Shown here in pieces: positions 28,152-36,770 of a stretch of 64,000 nucleotides of DNA. Within the stretch, counting starts at the first letter, position 1. The number at the start of each line of letters is the position of its first letter. Position numbers and translations under genes: made by a program. Below the pieces are notes generated by a model that was given only the letters and a program-made list of their open reading frames with translations, did no database searches and was not told where the DNA came from. The stretch comes from Holzapfeliella floricola DSM 23037 = JCM 16512 (lineage in GTDB: Bacteria > Bacillota > Bacilli > Lactobacillales > Lactobacillaceae): contig NZ_AYZL01000020.1 of the NCBI RefSeq assembly GCF_001436605.1, positions 186,001-250,000 of the forward strand, in the 5' to 3' direction.

Positions 28152-29226
28152 TCTTTTGTTCCTCCATTAATCTCAAAAAGTCGTCTAAAATAACAACTGC
28201 TTCTTTTGTTCCGGGAGCTGCCTCTGGATTAAAAGCAATAGACAATAATGGTATATCACGTAATTCATATCCCGCAACATATTGATGATGTAACTCGTAA
28301 TAAACTTCGTTAAAATCATAATTATCAAGCCTTGTATCAGGCTCAATTAATTGCTGAACATTCATGGATGTTTGCTTAAGTTTATCACGTTTATTCTGAT
28401 CAATGATTGGGAAATTAGTACCATAAAAGCTGATACGAGTCCTGTCAGTTAATGAAAACCCTAAAATTTCAGAAGTTATTAAAAATCCTAATCCAATGGC
28501 CATTAAAGGAATGCGCCCCATTAACCCTTCAACCACTGATTTAATTGCTGAAACATCTTTTAAATGTCCTGGTCCATTTGAAATAATGACACCATCAGGA
28601 TTTAAACTCATGATTTCTTCTAACTTTGTATTGAATGGTAACACTAATGTATTAATCTTTCTAAGAGATAACTCTCGTAATAATGAGTGTTTAATACCTA
28701 AGTCCAAAACAATAACTGTCTTGCCGACATTAGGTGCTGCATAGGCTTGTTTTGTAGAAACCATCGAAGCTAGATTTTTAGGCAATACAAGTGCTTTAAT
28801 TTGATCAAAAGCATGCTGATCATTAGCATCCATAAAACTTGCTTTTTTAACATTTCGACGTGTGATTTTACGAACTAAGCTTCTTGTATCAACATTATAC
28901 AGTCCGGGAATATTCTTTTCTTTTAAGAAAGCATCCAGATTAAATAAATCATTATGAATCCCTTGATTATAATCTAATTGATTAATTACAACACCCTTAA
29001 CTGTGGGGTCAATAGATTCATAATCAATTGCTGAAATCCCGGCATTTCCTAAAATTGGCGTTGTAAATACCAAAATACGACCACTGTTTGTTGGGTCAGT
29101 GATCGCTTCTTGGTAGCCATAATTACTGGTTTGAAAAGTTAGTTCACCAGTGGTTGTGACTGCTGAACCAAATCTGATTCCAGAGTAGTAAGTACCATCT
29201 TCTAAAATCAAATAACGTTTATCCAT
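28144..29226 (-). CDS. carA: carbamoyl-phosphate synthase small-chain homologue lacking the glutaminase triad
   Basis: The 360-residue protein has the CarA N-terminal domain (YLILEDGTYYSG, GYQEAITDPTNSG, GLYNVDTRSLVR) and a class I amidotransferase fold (SNGPGHLKD). The nucleophile motif GICLGHQ reads AIGLGFL: Cys is Gly245, the following His is Phe248 and the glutamine-binding Gln is Leu249. The catalytic His of HPEA is Asn333 (FNPEA). Glutamine hydrolysis is therefore not expected. The frame is intact and the overlap with carB is kept. It follows pyrP after 14 bases in one operon. Confidence 0.88.
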   Translation of the reverse strand: MDKRYLILEDGTYYSGIRFGSAVTTTGELTFQTSNYGYQEAITDPTNSGRILVFTTPILGNAGISAIDYESIDPTVKGVVINQLDYNQGIHNDLFNLDAFLKEKNIPGLYNVDTRSLVRKITRRNVKKASFMDANDQHAFDQIKALVLPKNLASMVSTKQAYAAPNVGKTVIVLDLGIKHSLLRELSLRKINTLVLPFNTKLEEIMSLNPDGVIISNGPGHLKDVSAIKSVVEGLMGRIPLMAIGLGFLITSEILGFSLTDRTRISFYGTNFPIIDQNKRDKLKQTSMNVQQLIEPDTRLDNYDFNEVYYELHHQYVAGYELRDIPLLSIAFNPEAAPGTKEAVVILDDFLRLMEEQKNV

Positions 29227-29240
29227 TTTTTGAGCCTACT

Positions 29241-30506
29241 TTACTTTTTAGATTCAATATCTCTTGGTAACACTAAGTTTAATGCAATACCAATGACAGT
29301 TGCAACAGTTAAACCTGAAAAACTTAGTTGTGGATTTAATTGTAACATAGCGTCTCCTACTCCAATAACCAAAATAGACGATGCAATCATCAGGTTGCGA
29401 CGATTATTAAAGTCTGTTTTGTTTTCAACTAGAATCCGAAGTCCGCTTGAAGCAATAACACCAAATAATAAGAAGCTAACCCCACCTAAAACACTACCTG
29501 GAATGCTTTGGATAAGGGCTGATAGCTTACCAATAAAGCTGAACAAAATAGCAAATACTGCTGCCCCAATTAAAACATAGACAGAATGGATTTTGGTGAT
29601 AGCCATAACCCCAATATTTTCACCATAACTTGTGATTGCAGGCCCACCTACTAGCCCAGAAACAATAGAAGCCGCTCCATCACCTACAAGTGTTCGATCT
29701 AAACCGGGCTTTTTGAAAAAATTACGTCCTGTTAAATCATTTAATACCATAATATGGCCCATGTGTTCTGTCATAGTTACAAACGCAATTGGTGCCATGC
29801 CTAAGATTGCTCCCCAGTTGATTGTAGGGTGATTATTAATAAATAATATTTCAAAGTTAGGTACTTGTAACCAGTTAGCAGTCATAACGGGTGCAAAATC
29901 AACCAATCCTACAAGTAACGATAGAATATAACCACAGACAATCCCCAGCAAAACAGCAATTTGACTGATAAAACCTTTACCGAAAATAGTAAAAGCAATA
30001 GTTAATAATAAAGTAACAATTGCTACCGCAAAAGACTTGATATCATAGTTATTGTTAACTATCGTAGCTTGTTTGGCAGCACTTGAAGCTAGTGAAAGCC
30101 CAATTGCAATAACGATTGGTCCAACTACAACGGCTGGAAGTGCTTTATCCACCCAACCATACCCAATAAAATGAATAACTAACGCAATAACTAAGTAAAC
30201 TACACCAACAGCAATAATACCTTGGGAAACCCCACTGTATCCAGCTGTCTTCATTAGGGATGCCATAACAGTAATGAAAGCAAAACTAGAACCCATGTAA
30301 AGCGGAACTTGCCCTTTGGTAATTAACAGATGAAGTAAAGTTCCTACCCCTGAAGCAAACAAGGCAATTCCTGGATTTAATCCCACTAAAATAGGTACTA
30401 AAACAGTTGCGCCAAACATAGCAAATAAGTGTTGCATAGATAAAAAAATGCCCTTAAAGAACGATGGCTTATCAAAGATATCTAATACCGGTTTTTCATT
30501 CTTCAT
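29241..30506 (-). CDS. pyrP: uracil permease
   Basis: Proton-coupled uracil transporter of the NCS2/UraA family. The 421-residue membrane protein has about 12-14 spans and family motifs: QHLFAMFGATVLVPILVG near the N-terminus, PLYMGSSFAFI, the MTEHMGHI segment with the substrate-binding Glu, and GDGAASIVSGLVGGPAITSYGENIG. Location between pyrR and carA supports uracil over xanthine as substrate. AGGAGG precedes the ATG. Confidence 0.92.
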   Translation of the reverse strand: MKNEKPVLDIFDKPSFFKGIFLSMQHLFAMFGATVLVPILVGLNPGIALFASGVGTLLHLLITKGQVPLYMGSSFAFITVMASLMKTAGYSGVSQGIIAVGVVYLVIALVIHFIGYGWVDKALPAVVVGPIVIAIGLSLASSAAKQATIVNNNYDIKSFAVAIVTLLLTIAFTIFGKGFISQIAVLLGIVCGYILSLLVGLVDFAPVMTANWLQVPNFEILFINNHPTINWGAILGMAPIAFVTMTEHMGHIMVLNDLTGRNFFKKPGLDRTLVGDGAASIVSGLVGGPAITSYGENIGVMAITKIHSVYVLIGAAVFAILFSFIGKLSALIQSIPGSVLGGVSFLLFGVIASSGLRILVENKTDFNNRRNLMIASSILVIGVGDAMLQLNPQLSFSGLTVATVIGIALNLVLPRDIESKK

Positions 30507-30527
30507 TGTAGTCCTCCTAAAAGATTA

Positions 30528-31034
30528 TTAGTTCAAAATTACGGCTTGTGTATCCCCTAGTTGCAACTGAACATGTTCATTAATTGATGTTGGAATATTT
30601 TTACCGATAAAATCTGGTCTAATTGGCAATTCACGATGTCCTCTATCAACTAAGACAGCTAAACAAATTCTTTTAGCACGGCCAATTTCTGATACACTAT
30701 CTAAAGCTGCACGAATTGTTCGCCCTGTAAATAAAACATCATCAATTAAGATAACGGTTTTATTATCGATTGCATCTTTAGGAATATCATTGGTGACGTC
30801 TTCTTGTCGGTCATCATCACGGTGTTTTCTCACATCTAAGTCGTAAAGATTAATTTTGGTTTCTGGATTATTTTGTTCAAGAAGCTGAGCTACGGTTTTA
30901 GCTAGTGACTCTCCTCTACTCTTAATTCCTAATAAGGTAAGCTCATCAGGATTTTGTAGTTTTTCAATAATTTCATAACTAATACGAATTAGAGAACGTT
31001 TGATTTGATTTTGATCCATAATTTCTTTTGTCAT
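30528..31034 (-). CDS. pyrR: bifunctional pyr attenuation regulator / uracil phosphoribosyltransferase PyrR
   Basis: PyrR binds pyr mRNA leaders when UMP is high and promotes termination; it also converts uracil and PRPP to UMP. The 168-residue form starts at the ATG preceded by AGAGGAAA; upstream in-frame codons lie in the leader terminator. The PRPP-binding loop VILIDDVLFTGRTIRAALD is intact, and DLDVRKHRDDDR and LVDRGHRELPIRPDFIGKN match the family. It is a little short (usual 175-180). The attenuator directly upstream fits autoregulation. Confidence 0.92.
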   Translation of the reverse strand: MTKEIMDQNQIKRSLIRISYEIIEKLQNPDELTLLGIKSRGESLAKTVAQLLEQNNPETKINLYDLDVRKHRDDDRQEDVTNDIPKDAIDNKTVILIDDVLFTGRTIRAALDSVSEIGRAKRICLAVLVDRGHRELPIRPDFIGKNIPTSINEHVQLQLGDTQAVILN

Positions 31035-31060
31035 AATATAATTTCCTCTCTTTTCCATAT

Positions 31061-31160
31061 AAAAAAGGACTCCGTAAAACATACGAAGTCCTTCACTTAT
31101 TTATCAGTCTTAAACGTGAATAATAAACAATTGAGCAACTCCTTGAAGTTTCACAGAACT
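31061..31160 (-). promoter_or_regulatory. probable PyrR-responsive attenuator of the pyrR-pyrP-carAB operon
   Basis: On the minus strand, AGTTCTGTGAAACT (31160-31147) resembles the PyrR-binding loop consensus ARUCCNGNGAGGYU (11 of 14). It is followed about 50 bases later by a terminator hairpin AAGGACTTCG / CGGAGTCCTT with a T run (31096-31061), just ahead of pyrR. This is the layout of a PyrR-controlled binding loop and terminator. No alternative antiterminator stem was worked out, so the mechanism is inferred. Confidence 0.65.
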
Positions 31161-31199
31161 TAATTAAAGGAATTAAATATTTTAAGTATTAGATTAACT

Positions 31200-32126
31200 T
31201 TAATCTTTTGAATTGTCAATTGTATCTTTTTGTAGCTGAGTTAAAATATTTTGAAATAGTTTCGGCGGATTAATATTAAATTCAACCCATTCTTGGGTTG
31301 ATGGATGGTAAAAGCCTAATGTTTTTGCATGTAATAATTGTCCATGACTACTCAAAGAACGACGAGGACCATAAAGAGGATCTCCTGCAACAGGATGACT
31401 AATATACTTCATATGAACTCGAATTTGGTGTGTACGACCTGTTTCTAGCTCGCATTGAATCAAGCTGTACCCACTAAATTGTTCTAATACTCTAAAATGT
31501 GTTACTGCTTCACGTCCATCAGGAATAACAGCTTGCTTTTTACGGTCTTTGTAGTCTCGCCCAATCGGAGCTGTGATAGTACCACTTTCTTCATTAAAAT
31601 TACCATGAACGATTGCTAAATACTGTCTTTTATTGACTTTATCTTTTAATTGAGCTTGAAGACTAAGCTTAGCTTGATCATTTTTAGCCACCATCAGTAA
31701 TCCTGACGTATCTTTATCTATTCTATGAACGATACCTGGTCTAAAAGTTTCGCCCTCGTTAGTTCCTGAGAGCTGTGTGTGATAAAGCAGAGCATTAACT
31801 AAGGTTTGATCTGGATGTCCTGCGCTTGGATGAACAACCATTCCTTGAGGCTTGTTAACCACGATGACATCATCATCTTCGTAAACAATATCTAAAGGAA
31901 TATCTTGAGCGACCAAGTCTAACGGCTTTTCTTCTGGGACTTCCCCTGTGATTTTATCTTCTGACTTAACTTGATATTTGGCTTTTTTTGGTTCACCATT
32001 TACCTTAATATCACCATTTTGAATCATTGTCTTACATTTAGCACGACTGAGTTCAGGATAAGCTGCTGCAAGAACAGCGTCCAAACGTCCTGTTTCTGTT
32101 GAAATTGTTAAATTAATTTTGTTCAT
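31200..32126 (-). CDS. rluD: 23S rRNA pseudouridine synthase, RluD/RluA family
   Basis: Makes pseudouridines in 23S rRNA. The 308-residue protein has an N-terminal S4 RNA-binding domain (RLDAVLAAAYPELSRAKCK) and the catalytic RHRIDKDTSGLL-type motif (here VHRIDKDTSGLL) with the active Asp, plus GRTHQIRVHM. The ATG at 32126 is used; it overlaps the end of lspA by 14 bases, as in many Bacilli where lspA, rluD and pyrR are adjacent. The exact uridines modified cannot be told. Confidence 0.92.
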   Translation of the reverse strand: MNKINLTISTETGRLDAVLAAAYPELSRAKCKTMIQNGDIKVNGEPKKAKYQVKSEDKITGEVPEEKPLDLVAQDIPLDIVYEDDDVIVVNKPQGMVVHPSAGHPDQTLVNALLYHTQLSGTNEGETFRPGIVHRIDKDTSGLLMVAKNDQAKLSLQAQLKDKVNKRQYLAIVHGNFNEESGTITAPIGRDYKDRKKQAVIPDGREAVTHFRVLEQFSGYSLIQCELETGRTHQIRVHMKYISHPVAGDPLYGPRRSLSSHGQLLHAKTLGFYHPSTQEWVEFNINPPKLFQNILTQLQKDTIDNSKD

Positions 32127-32574
32127 GATCTTTCCCATCTAAAAATAGTAAATAAATAATAATTAACGCAACTCCACAAGTCACGGCAATATCAGCAACA
32201 TTGAAGATATTGAATCGCATAAAGTCTAATTGGAACATATCAACTACATATTGTAAACGAATACGATCAATTAAATTTCCAATTGTCCCAGATAGAATCA
32301 ATATAAGTCCCAGTTGACAAGTAAAGTGGCGTTTTTTTGTGCGATGGATTAAGTATAACAAGACTGGGATAGCAATAATGGAAATAATATAAAAAAATAG
32401 CATATTTCCACTGAATATGTTGCTAGCTCCTCCTGTATTTTGAACATAAGTGAATGACAAAATATTGGGCACAACTTCTTGTACTTGCCCTAGTTGAAAA
32501 TTGGTTGCAATGTATAACTTTAGTAGTTGGTCTAAAATAAGCATTACTAGACCAATTAACCAAAAAAGTATCAT
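32113..32574 (-). CDS. lspA: lipoprotein signal peptidase (signal peptidase II)
   Basis: Aspartic protease of the membrane that removes signal peptides from prolipoproteins, such as those at 14-15.5 kb. The 153 residues form four spans with the catalytic aspartates in GTIGNLIDRIR/YVVDMF and FNVADIAVTCG. The family motif NxGAAF reads NTGGAS here, a mild variant. Length is normal. It is upstream of and overlaps rluD. Confidence 0.94.
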   Translation of the reverse strand: MILFWLIGLVMLILDQLLKLYIATNFQLGQVQEVVPNILSFTYVQNTGGASNIFSGNMLFFYIISIIAIPVLLYLIHRTKKRHFTCQLGLILILSGTIGNLIDRIRLQYVVDMFQLDFMRFNIFNVADIAVTCGVALIIIYLLFLDGKDHEQN

Positions 32575-32592
32575 AAATTAGTGAAATCTCCT

Positions 32593-34281
32593 TTAAAATA
32601 AACCGGAAATTTTACCATTTGAATCAATATCGATATCCAAGGCTGCTGGATGTTTAGATAGTCCCGGCATTGTTAGAACGCTTCCAGCATAAACCACAAT
32701 AAATCCAGCTCCTGATTTCAAATCAACATCACGAACTTGAAGTGTGAAATCAGAAACAACATTAAGTTGTTTTGGATCATCTGAAAATGATGATTGTGTT
32801 TTGGCGATAATGATTGGTAAGTTTTCTTTATTATTTTGTTTAATATTTTTAATTGAATTTAAAGCTTGTTTTGAAAACGCAACATCTTTAGCACGATAAA
32901 TTTCACGAGCAACATGTTTGACCTTTTCTTCGATTGATTCATTATTATCGTAGATACGTTTTGCGTTTGTAACGGGTTGGTTATCAGTAACCTCAATGAT
33001 TGTTTCAGCTAAATCTTTAGCACCAATTGAACCATTTTGATGTGCATCTACTATGCAAACTTTCACGCCTAAATTTACAATTAGCTGTTTTAATGTTCTT
33101 AGTTCTTCACTTGTATCACTCGCAAAAGCGTTAATTGCGACTACAACTGGTATATTGAACTTTTGCATATTTTCAATGTGTTGTTTTAAGTTAGCAAACC
33201 CTATTTCAAGCGCCGAAACACTTTCGTTTTTGAGTTCTGAAAGAACTTGGCCTCCATGATATTTCAACGCACGAACAGTTGCAACAATAACACTAACATC
33301 AGGTGATTTGGGTAGTAATTGACTAACAAAATCATTATATTTTTCTCCGCCTAAATCAGCACCAAAGCCAGCTTCAGTTACCACATAATCAGCCATATTC
33401 AAAGCGGTAGTTGTCGCAATCACTGAGTTTGTTCCGTGCGCGATATTAGCAAAAGGCCCCCCATGAATTAATGCAGGTGTATGTTCAAGTGTCTGAACAA
33501 GATTAGGCTTAATTGCATCTTTCAACAATACTGTAATGGCGCCTTGAACATTTAAATCCTTCACGTAAACAGGCGTTTGTTCATAAGTATACCCAACTAA
33601 AACTTGACCAATTCGGTTCTTTAAGTCATCAATTCCTGTTGCTAAACATAGAATAGCCATTAGCTCATTAGCAGCTGTAATTTGAAAGCTTTCTTCACGA
33701 GGAACCCCACTAGTTCTGCCACCCATACCTACTAAAACATGACGCATAACACGATCATTAACATCCAAACTACGTTTAAACATGATTTGTCTAGAATCTA
33801 GGTTCAAAGCATTCCCCTGTTGCATATGATTATCAATTAAAGCTGCTAACGTATTAATGGCACTAGTCAAAGCGTGTAAGTCACCTGTGAAATGTAAGTT
33901 AATATCTTCCATTGGCACAACTTGACACTGTCCACCACCAGTTGCACCACCCTTTAATCCCATAACAGGACCAAGTGAAGGCTCTCTAAGCGCGAGCATA
34001 CTTTTTTTATGAGTTTGGGTAGATAAAGCATCTGCTAGAGCGATGGCCATTGTTGACTTTCCCTCTCCTGCTGGAGTAGGGTTAATAGAAGTTGTCAAAA
34101 TCAACTTGCCTAGTTTTTCGTTTTTCGTATATTTTTTTAAAGCATTGTTACTTAGTTTAGCCTTATAATTACCGTATAGTTCAAGATCATTTGGCTTCAA
34201 TCCCAATGATATACCCACTTCATTGATAGGCTTAGCCTTAGTATTTTGAAACTCTTGTGCAATATCAATATCTGTTCTCAC
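32593..34281 (-). CDS. fhs: formate-tetrahydrofolate ligase
   Basis: Makes 10-formyltetrahydrofolate from formate, ATP and tetrahydrofolate for purine and fMet synthesis. The 562-residue protein starts at a GTG eight bases after GGAGG; longer in-frame forms have no ribosome site. Motifs are the P-loop TPAGEGKSTMAIALADAL near residue 65, EPSLGPVMGLKGGATGGG, LTGDLHA-like FTGDLHALTSAINTLAALIDN, and the late PGLSKHPAA. Length is normal for the family. The first gene of the leftward run, divergent from the RNase H-like gene. Confidence 0.95.
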   Translation of the reverse strand: MRTDIDIAQEFQNTKAKPINEVGISLGLKPNDLELYGNYKAKLSNNALKKYTKNEKLGKLILTTSINPTPAGEGKSTMAIALADALSTQTHKKSMLALREPSLGPVMGLKGGATGGGQCQVVPMEDINLHFTGDLHALTSAINTLAALIDNHMQQGNALNLDSRQIMFKRSLDVNDRVMRHVLVGMGGRTSGVPREESFQITAANELMAILCLATGIDDLKNRIGQVLVGYTYEQTPVYVKDLNVQGAITVLLKDAIKPNLVQTLEHTPALIHGGPFANIAHGTNSVIATTTALNMADYVVTEAGFGADLGGEKYNDFVSQLLPKSPDVSVIVATVRALKYHGGQVLSELKNESVSALEIGFANLKQHIENMQKFNIPVVVAINAFASDTSEELRTLKQLIVNLGVKVCIVDAHQNGSIGAKDLAETIIEVTDNQPVTNAKRIYDNNESIEEKVKHVAREIYRAKDVAFSKQALNSIKNIKQNNKENLPIIIAKTQSSFSDDPKQLNVVSDFTLQVRDVDLKSGAGFIVVYAGSVLTMPGLSKHPAALDIDIDSNGKISGLF

Positions 34282-34327
34282 TAAAAAATCCTCCTGAAAT
34301 AATTCAATAGAAAGTGTGATAAAGTTT

Positions 34328-34726
34328 ATGTTAAAAATCCACACAGATGGTGCTTACCATCTTAAAACAAATCAAGCAGCCATTGGATATGTCATTGAAA
34401 CATTCCCTAAATCCACATTAATCAAACAACAAGCTGAAAAAGTTTTTGCTAAAGATAATCATGAAGCAGAGTTCATAGCTTTAAAACATGCTTTAGACTA
34501 CTTGATAATCACAAAGCAAACGAATCAGATATTAAGTATTGAAACAGATTCGAAAATTTTGTGTGATTCAATTAATAAAAAATATGCTAAGAATTATCAA
34601 AATCTAACGCAAGATGTTTTAAACCAGTTAAACCGGTTCTGTGCTTATTATATCAAACTTATCCCTGATAATCAGAACTTTCGAGCACATAAGTTGGCAA
34701 ATAATCGGTTATTTGAATTAAACTAA
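34328..34726 (+). CDS. RNase HI-like protein
   Basis: A 132-residue protein with the RNase H fold signature: LKIHTDGA (first Asp), NHEAEFIALKHAL (Glu), LSIETDSKILCD (Asp). The last catalytic Asp, usually in a AxxLA or ADxLA motif, is not obvious; the segment reads AHKLANN. It resembles the short ribonuclease H-like proteins (YpdQ/YpeP type) of Bacilli that lack the basic handle. The ribosome site is weak. Promoter lies in the short gap shared with fhs. Confidence 0.8.
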   Translation: MLKIHTDGAYHLKTNQAAIGYVIETFPKSTLIKQQAEKVFAKDNHEAEFIALKHALDYLIITKQTNQILSIETDSKILCDSINKKYAKNYQNLTQDVLNQLNRFCAYYIKLIPDNQNFRAHKLANNRLFELN

Positions 34727-34799
34727 TTTAAGGGTTAACACAAGTCATAATTAATGATTTAATTAAAGTATTGCCTAAAATATAGAAGGAAGTGAGCAT

Positions 34800-35723
34800 G
34801 TGATCTCAAAAGAATTAGTCCAAAGCCGAGACTCACGTACCATCTTAATTAACAATATGTCAAAAGAAGATCAGGAATATTTAAGAGAAAAATATCAACT
34901 GACTACTGAAATGTTAATCTATGCAAAGGATCTTCGTGAACGAGCTCGTGTTGAATACGATCAACCTACTCAGTCATGGATTATGATTTATAACGCAGTG
35001 GCAGAAAATTTTTCAAGACCCGTTAGTCCTATTGCTATTGTTATTCGTGACAAAAATGTTTTTGTTTTCACACGTACTGAAACACAATACATTCAGAATT
35101 ATTTTTCAAAAATAGATAACACAAAGCTTCATATTCCTCTAACACATCAAACTATTTGGGAAATGGTTTTTAATGCCCTATACCAAATCACAACAGATTT
35201 CTTTGATCAAATAGAAGAATTAAATGCACAACGTCAAGAACTTGAAACCGAAATTAGAAACAGTCCCAACAATGACCACATTTTTGAGCTGGCTGATTTA
35301 ACTAAGGCGATGGTTTATATGCTGACCAGTGCAAACTCCAATACAATGGCTATTGAAAGTTTCAAACTTTATAATAGACGATTAGGTATTTTAGATTTAA
35401 GTCAACTAGAATACGAACGTTTAGATGATGTGCTAATCGAAGCACGCCAAGCGCAACAAATGGCTCAGCTAACTTCTGATATTACGAATAAAGTTGCTGA
35501 TACTTATAATAATTTAATTGGTAATACAACTAATAATGTGATGCGATTTTTAACTATTTATTCCATAGTACTCACAATTCCAACAATTGTGACTGGATTT
35601 TATGGAATGAACGTTGATCTTCCATTAGCAGACTCTCCTTTCTCATGGTTATTCGTTGTCGTAATTATGGTTGGTATTATCTGGTTTATGTGGTGGCAAA
35701 TGAAACGACATCACTTCTTTTAA
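34800..35723 (+). CDS. CorA-family magnesium/divalent cation transporter
   Basis: The 307-residue protein has a cytoplasmic alpha/beta N-terminal domain and long helices, then two C-terminal membrane spans with the CorA selectivity motif GMN in TGFYGMNVDLP near residue 272. It ends with a basic tail KRHHFF. Starts at a GTG after GGAAGTGAG. Substrate is probably Mg2+, but family members also move Co2+ or Zn2+. A terminator follows. Confidence 0.9.
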   Translation: MISKELVQSRDSRTILINNMSKEDQEYLREKYQLTTEMLIYAKDLRERARVEYDQPTQSWIMIYNAVAENFSRPVSPIAIVIRDKNVFVFTRTETQYIQNYFSKIDNTKLHIPLTHQTIWEMVFNALYQITTDFFDQIEELNAQRQELETEIRNSPNNDHIFELADLTKAMVYMLTSANSNTMAIESFKLYNRRLGILDLSQLEYERLDDVLIEARQAQQMAQLTSDITNKVADTYNNLIGNTTNNVMRFLTIYSIVLTIPTIVTGFYGMNVDLPLADSPFSWLFVVVIMVGIIWFMWWQMKRHHFF

Positions 35724-35761
35724 AAAAAGCTTACAAGTTTACAGGTCTTGTAGGCTTTTTT
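35722..35761 (+). terminator. terminator after corA
   Basis: AAAAAAGCTTACAAG / CTTGTAGGCTTTTTT stem with a short loop. Confidence 0.8.
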
Positions 35762-35810
35762 GTATGGACGTGTTATACTCCCCTCACTAAAACTTTTTAT
35801 GGGGGTAACT

Positions 35811-35969
35811 ATGAAGAAGGAAAAGGAAACATTACAAGAAAAAGCAGAATTTGGGTTATTTTCTTTTATTATGGAAGCTGCACCTATGCCAGTCATCATC
35901 ATAACGCTTATTCTAACTGTTGGTATCGGTGGTAAAAGAAAGTACATGAAAAAACATAAGAAACACTAG
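35811..35969 (+). CDS. small single-span membrane protein (tandem copy 1)
   Basis: A 52-residue peptide: Lys/Glu-rich N-terminus (MKKEKETLQEKAEFG), one hydrophobic helix (MPVIIITLILTVGIGG) and a very basic tail (KRKYMKKHKKH). The ATG follows GGGGGTAACT. The next gene is a diverged tandem copy with the same start context. Function unknown; the layout is compatible with a membrane-active or membrane-signalling peptide, but nothing proves that. Confidence 0.6.
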   Translation: MKKEKETLQEKAEFGLFSFIMEAAPMPVIIITLILTVGIGGKRKYMKKHKKH

Positions 35970-35994
35970 CCTAAAATTTTGTATGGGAGGAACT

Positions 35995-36105
35995 ATGAAG
36001 AAAAAGAAAAAAGAAACGATTAAAGAAAAAGGAATAATTGGTTTATTAGTTGACTTTTTTATGGAATGGCCACCTATTCAAATTATTTCAATAATTTTTT
36101 TATAA
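35995..36105 (+). pseudogene. small membrane protein, tandem copy 2, frameshifted at a poly-T tract
   Basis: Starts at an ATG after GGGAGGAACT, as in copy 1. The frame (MKKKKKETIKEKGIIGLLVD, then FFMEWPPIQIISIIFL) stops after 36 residues at 36103-36105, just after a run of seven T (36095-36101). With one more T the frame would continue as IIGIISKRKKRQKH to a stop at 36147-36149, matching the basic tail of copy 1. Either a decayed copy or a slippage-controlled one. A third, shorter echo of the intergenic start region (CCAAAATTTTGAGGAACT) follows at about 36151-36168. Confidence 0.6.
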
Positions 36106-36233
36106 TAATTGGCATCATTAGCAAAAGAAAAAAGCGACAAAAACACTAACCCAAAATTTTGAGGAACTTTCTTTTTACGAAGACTAGAATTAGTTGTACT
36201 CTGAGATTACTAAATTGAAAGTTTGGTGGTAAT

Positions 36234-36704
36234 ATGTGGATTGACAACTTACTTAATGTACTGTCTCATAGAATGGGGATGCTAGTCCCCTATGTAGTAA
36301 TAGATTATATTTTACTATTCATTTCGTTGCCGTTTGCTTACCGAAAAATAAAACTATTAAAACAAGCAATCCCGCAATTAACGGATACTGATATGTTACA
36401 TTGGCAAAGCTATAAAAGAAAAATAAGAACAGCATTAATACTGATGATTTTTCCATTTTTAATATTTATGGTCTTAATTATAGCTGGAGAGTGGGTACCT
36501 AGCTTTTATAAGATAATCGCACGACTTTTTATTATCATTTCTTTTATTGTCTACTTTTTATTTATCTTATATTATAAGCCTCGAATTTTTGATGATTATT
36601 TATCTAATAATCAAAAACAGCAATGGACAACTATTTCCCGAACTATAATGCTTTTAAATGGTCTTTTATGGATTAGTCTTTTGATGACACTACTAATTCT
36701 TTAA
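36234..36704 (+). CDS. membrane protein of unknown function
   Basis: The 156-residue protein has four hydrophobic spans (about residues 17-35, 62-85, 92-115 and 130-154) with basic loops such as YRKIKLLKQ and SYKRKIRTAL. No family is recognised. The ribosome site is poor (GGTGGTAAT). Its last five codons lie in the left copy of an 84-bp direct repeat that bounds the next island, so it was once the direct convergent neighbour of the gene at 41920. Confidence 0.6.
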   Translation: MWIDNLLNVLSHRMGMLVPYVVIDYILLFISLPFAYRKIKLLKQAIPQLTDTDMLHWQSYKRKIRTALILMIFPFLIFMVLIIAGEWVPSFYKIIARLFIIISFIVYFLFILYYKPRIFDDYLSNNQKQQWTTISRTIMLLNGLLWISLLMTLLIL

Positions 36705-36770
36705 AAAAATAAAACCTAATCTCATTAGAGATTAGGTTTTATTTTTTTGGTTAATTTGCAATATATAATT
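36687..36770. repeat. left 84-bp direct repeat of the island, containing a terminator
   Basis: About 85 percent identical by eye to 41869-41951. It contains ACACTACTAATTCTT (3' end of the gene at 36234), a terminator stem AAACCTAATCTC / GAGATTAGGTTT (36711-36741), and then TTTGCAATATA, a decayed copy of the last codons of the gene at 41920 (LYIAN with a following stop). So the repeat spans the old junction of two convergent genes. Confidence 0.85.

Noticed and set aside
24975..29226. carA and carB as plain pseudogenes
   Set aside because: Both frames are full length with the gene overlap, ribosome sites and allosteric domain preserved; only active-site residues are changed, which is not how random decay looks.
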